Assembly (NCBI GenBank): GCA_032622095.1
Contig: CP136067.1
Coordinates: 59,435,899-59,499,898 of the forward strand
Direction: 5' to 3'
Source of the DNA: Siphonodentalium dalli
Lineage: Eukaryota > Mollusca > Scaphopoda > Gadilida > Siphonodentaliidae
Length of the DNA stretch: 64,000 nt
A program made the position numbers and the translations under genes. The notes beneath the pieces were generated by a model. It was not told the origin of the DNA and did not search any database. It worked only from the letters and a program-made list of their open reading frames with translations. Position 1 is the first letter of the stretch; each line of letters begins with the position of its first letter. This document shows, in pieces, positions 63,704 through 64,000 of this stretch.

Positions 63704-64000
63704 CGATCCTAAACAATTCAATGTTTTCTGACTGCTCTATAACCGCTTCATCTATAATGCTTTAGCGCTGCACTATAAACCTAAACAACTCATAGAGTCT
63801 TGCACTACATTATATATAATGTGTCCTGCACTACATCATCTAGACTAGTGCGTAGTGCTGTATGTCAGCCTAAACAATTCAATGTTTTCTGACTGCTCTA
63901 TAACTGCTTCAATCTATAACTCTTTAGTGATGTACATGTATATCATCGATTCAAACCCAAGCAACTAATTTTTTCTATATAACCACTTCATCTATAATGC
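63704..64000 (+). repeat. Tandem ~165-bp repeat at the window end
   Basis: CCTAAACAATTCAATGTTTT through CTGCTCTATAAC(C/T)GCTTC occurs at 63708 and again at 63872. A degenerate third start (GCAACTAATTTTTTCTATAT) lies near 63961. The array probably continues beyond the window. Confidence 0.75.

Overview
The window looks like animal nuclear DNA: AT-rich, with very long introns, GT-AG exons and dense non-autonomous DNA transposons. A recurring repeat carries (TCCG)n runs and foldback heads, one of them beginning AGCTCACCTGAG. I associate that repeat type with molluscs and other marine invertebrates, so a lophotrochozoan (probably a mollusc) is my best guess. The sequence alone does not fix the species.

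One host gene explains all the convincing coding signal. It is the central part of a p190 RhoGAP gene (ARHGAP35/ARHGAP5 type) on the + strand. Sixteen exons between 1 and 63679 splice in frame to 2415 nt (805 codons). They encode, in order, the last FF domain (exons at 1 and 496), pseudo-GTPase domain pG1 (1969 to 11023), pseudo-GTPase domain pG2 (12461 to about 18900), and a long disordered, tyrosine-rich linker (18900 to 63679). The N-terminal GTPase and first FF domains lie upstream of the window, and the catalytic RhoGAP domain should lie downstream. The linker is the novel part. Four consecutive exons (33860, 35203, 39287, 49846) are all phase 1-1, and three of them are only 42 to 54 bp. 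The next exon carries a 39-bp tandem array encoding four copies of GPRVIENTNYVSA, and the 42-bp exon before it holds one diverged unit with an NPGY motif.

The introns are mostly transposon debris. Intron 3 (2066-6296) has an interspersed repeat and a TTAA MITE. The 13250-18831 intron has three TTAA MITEs, a MITE with a perfect 8-bp target duplication and a 29-bp minisatellite. The 19028-32819 intron has a GATATC-rich inverted-repeat element and a minus-strand relic of a DDE-type transposase-like gene. That relic is broken by a 1.58-kb element with TTAA duplications and by a (TCCG)n repeat. The 35257-39286 intron has a pogo/Tigger-like TA element and two more 8-bp-duplication MITEs. The 39332-49845 intron has more (TCCG)n and MITE copies. 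The 51078-63559 intron has a 3.2-kb long inverted repeat, a local duplication, a tRNA-like SINE head and an almost perfect 0.2-kb hairpin.

I see no CRISPR array, rRNA gene, functional tRNA gene or second intact host protein gene. All repeat family names are by resemblance only, since no database search was possible.
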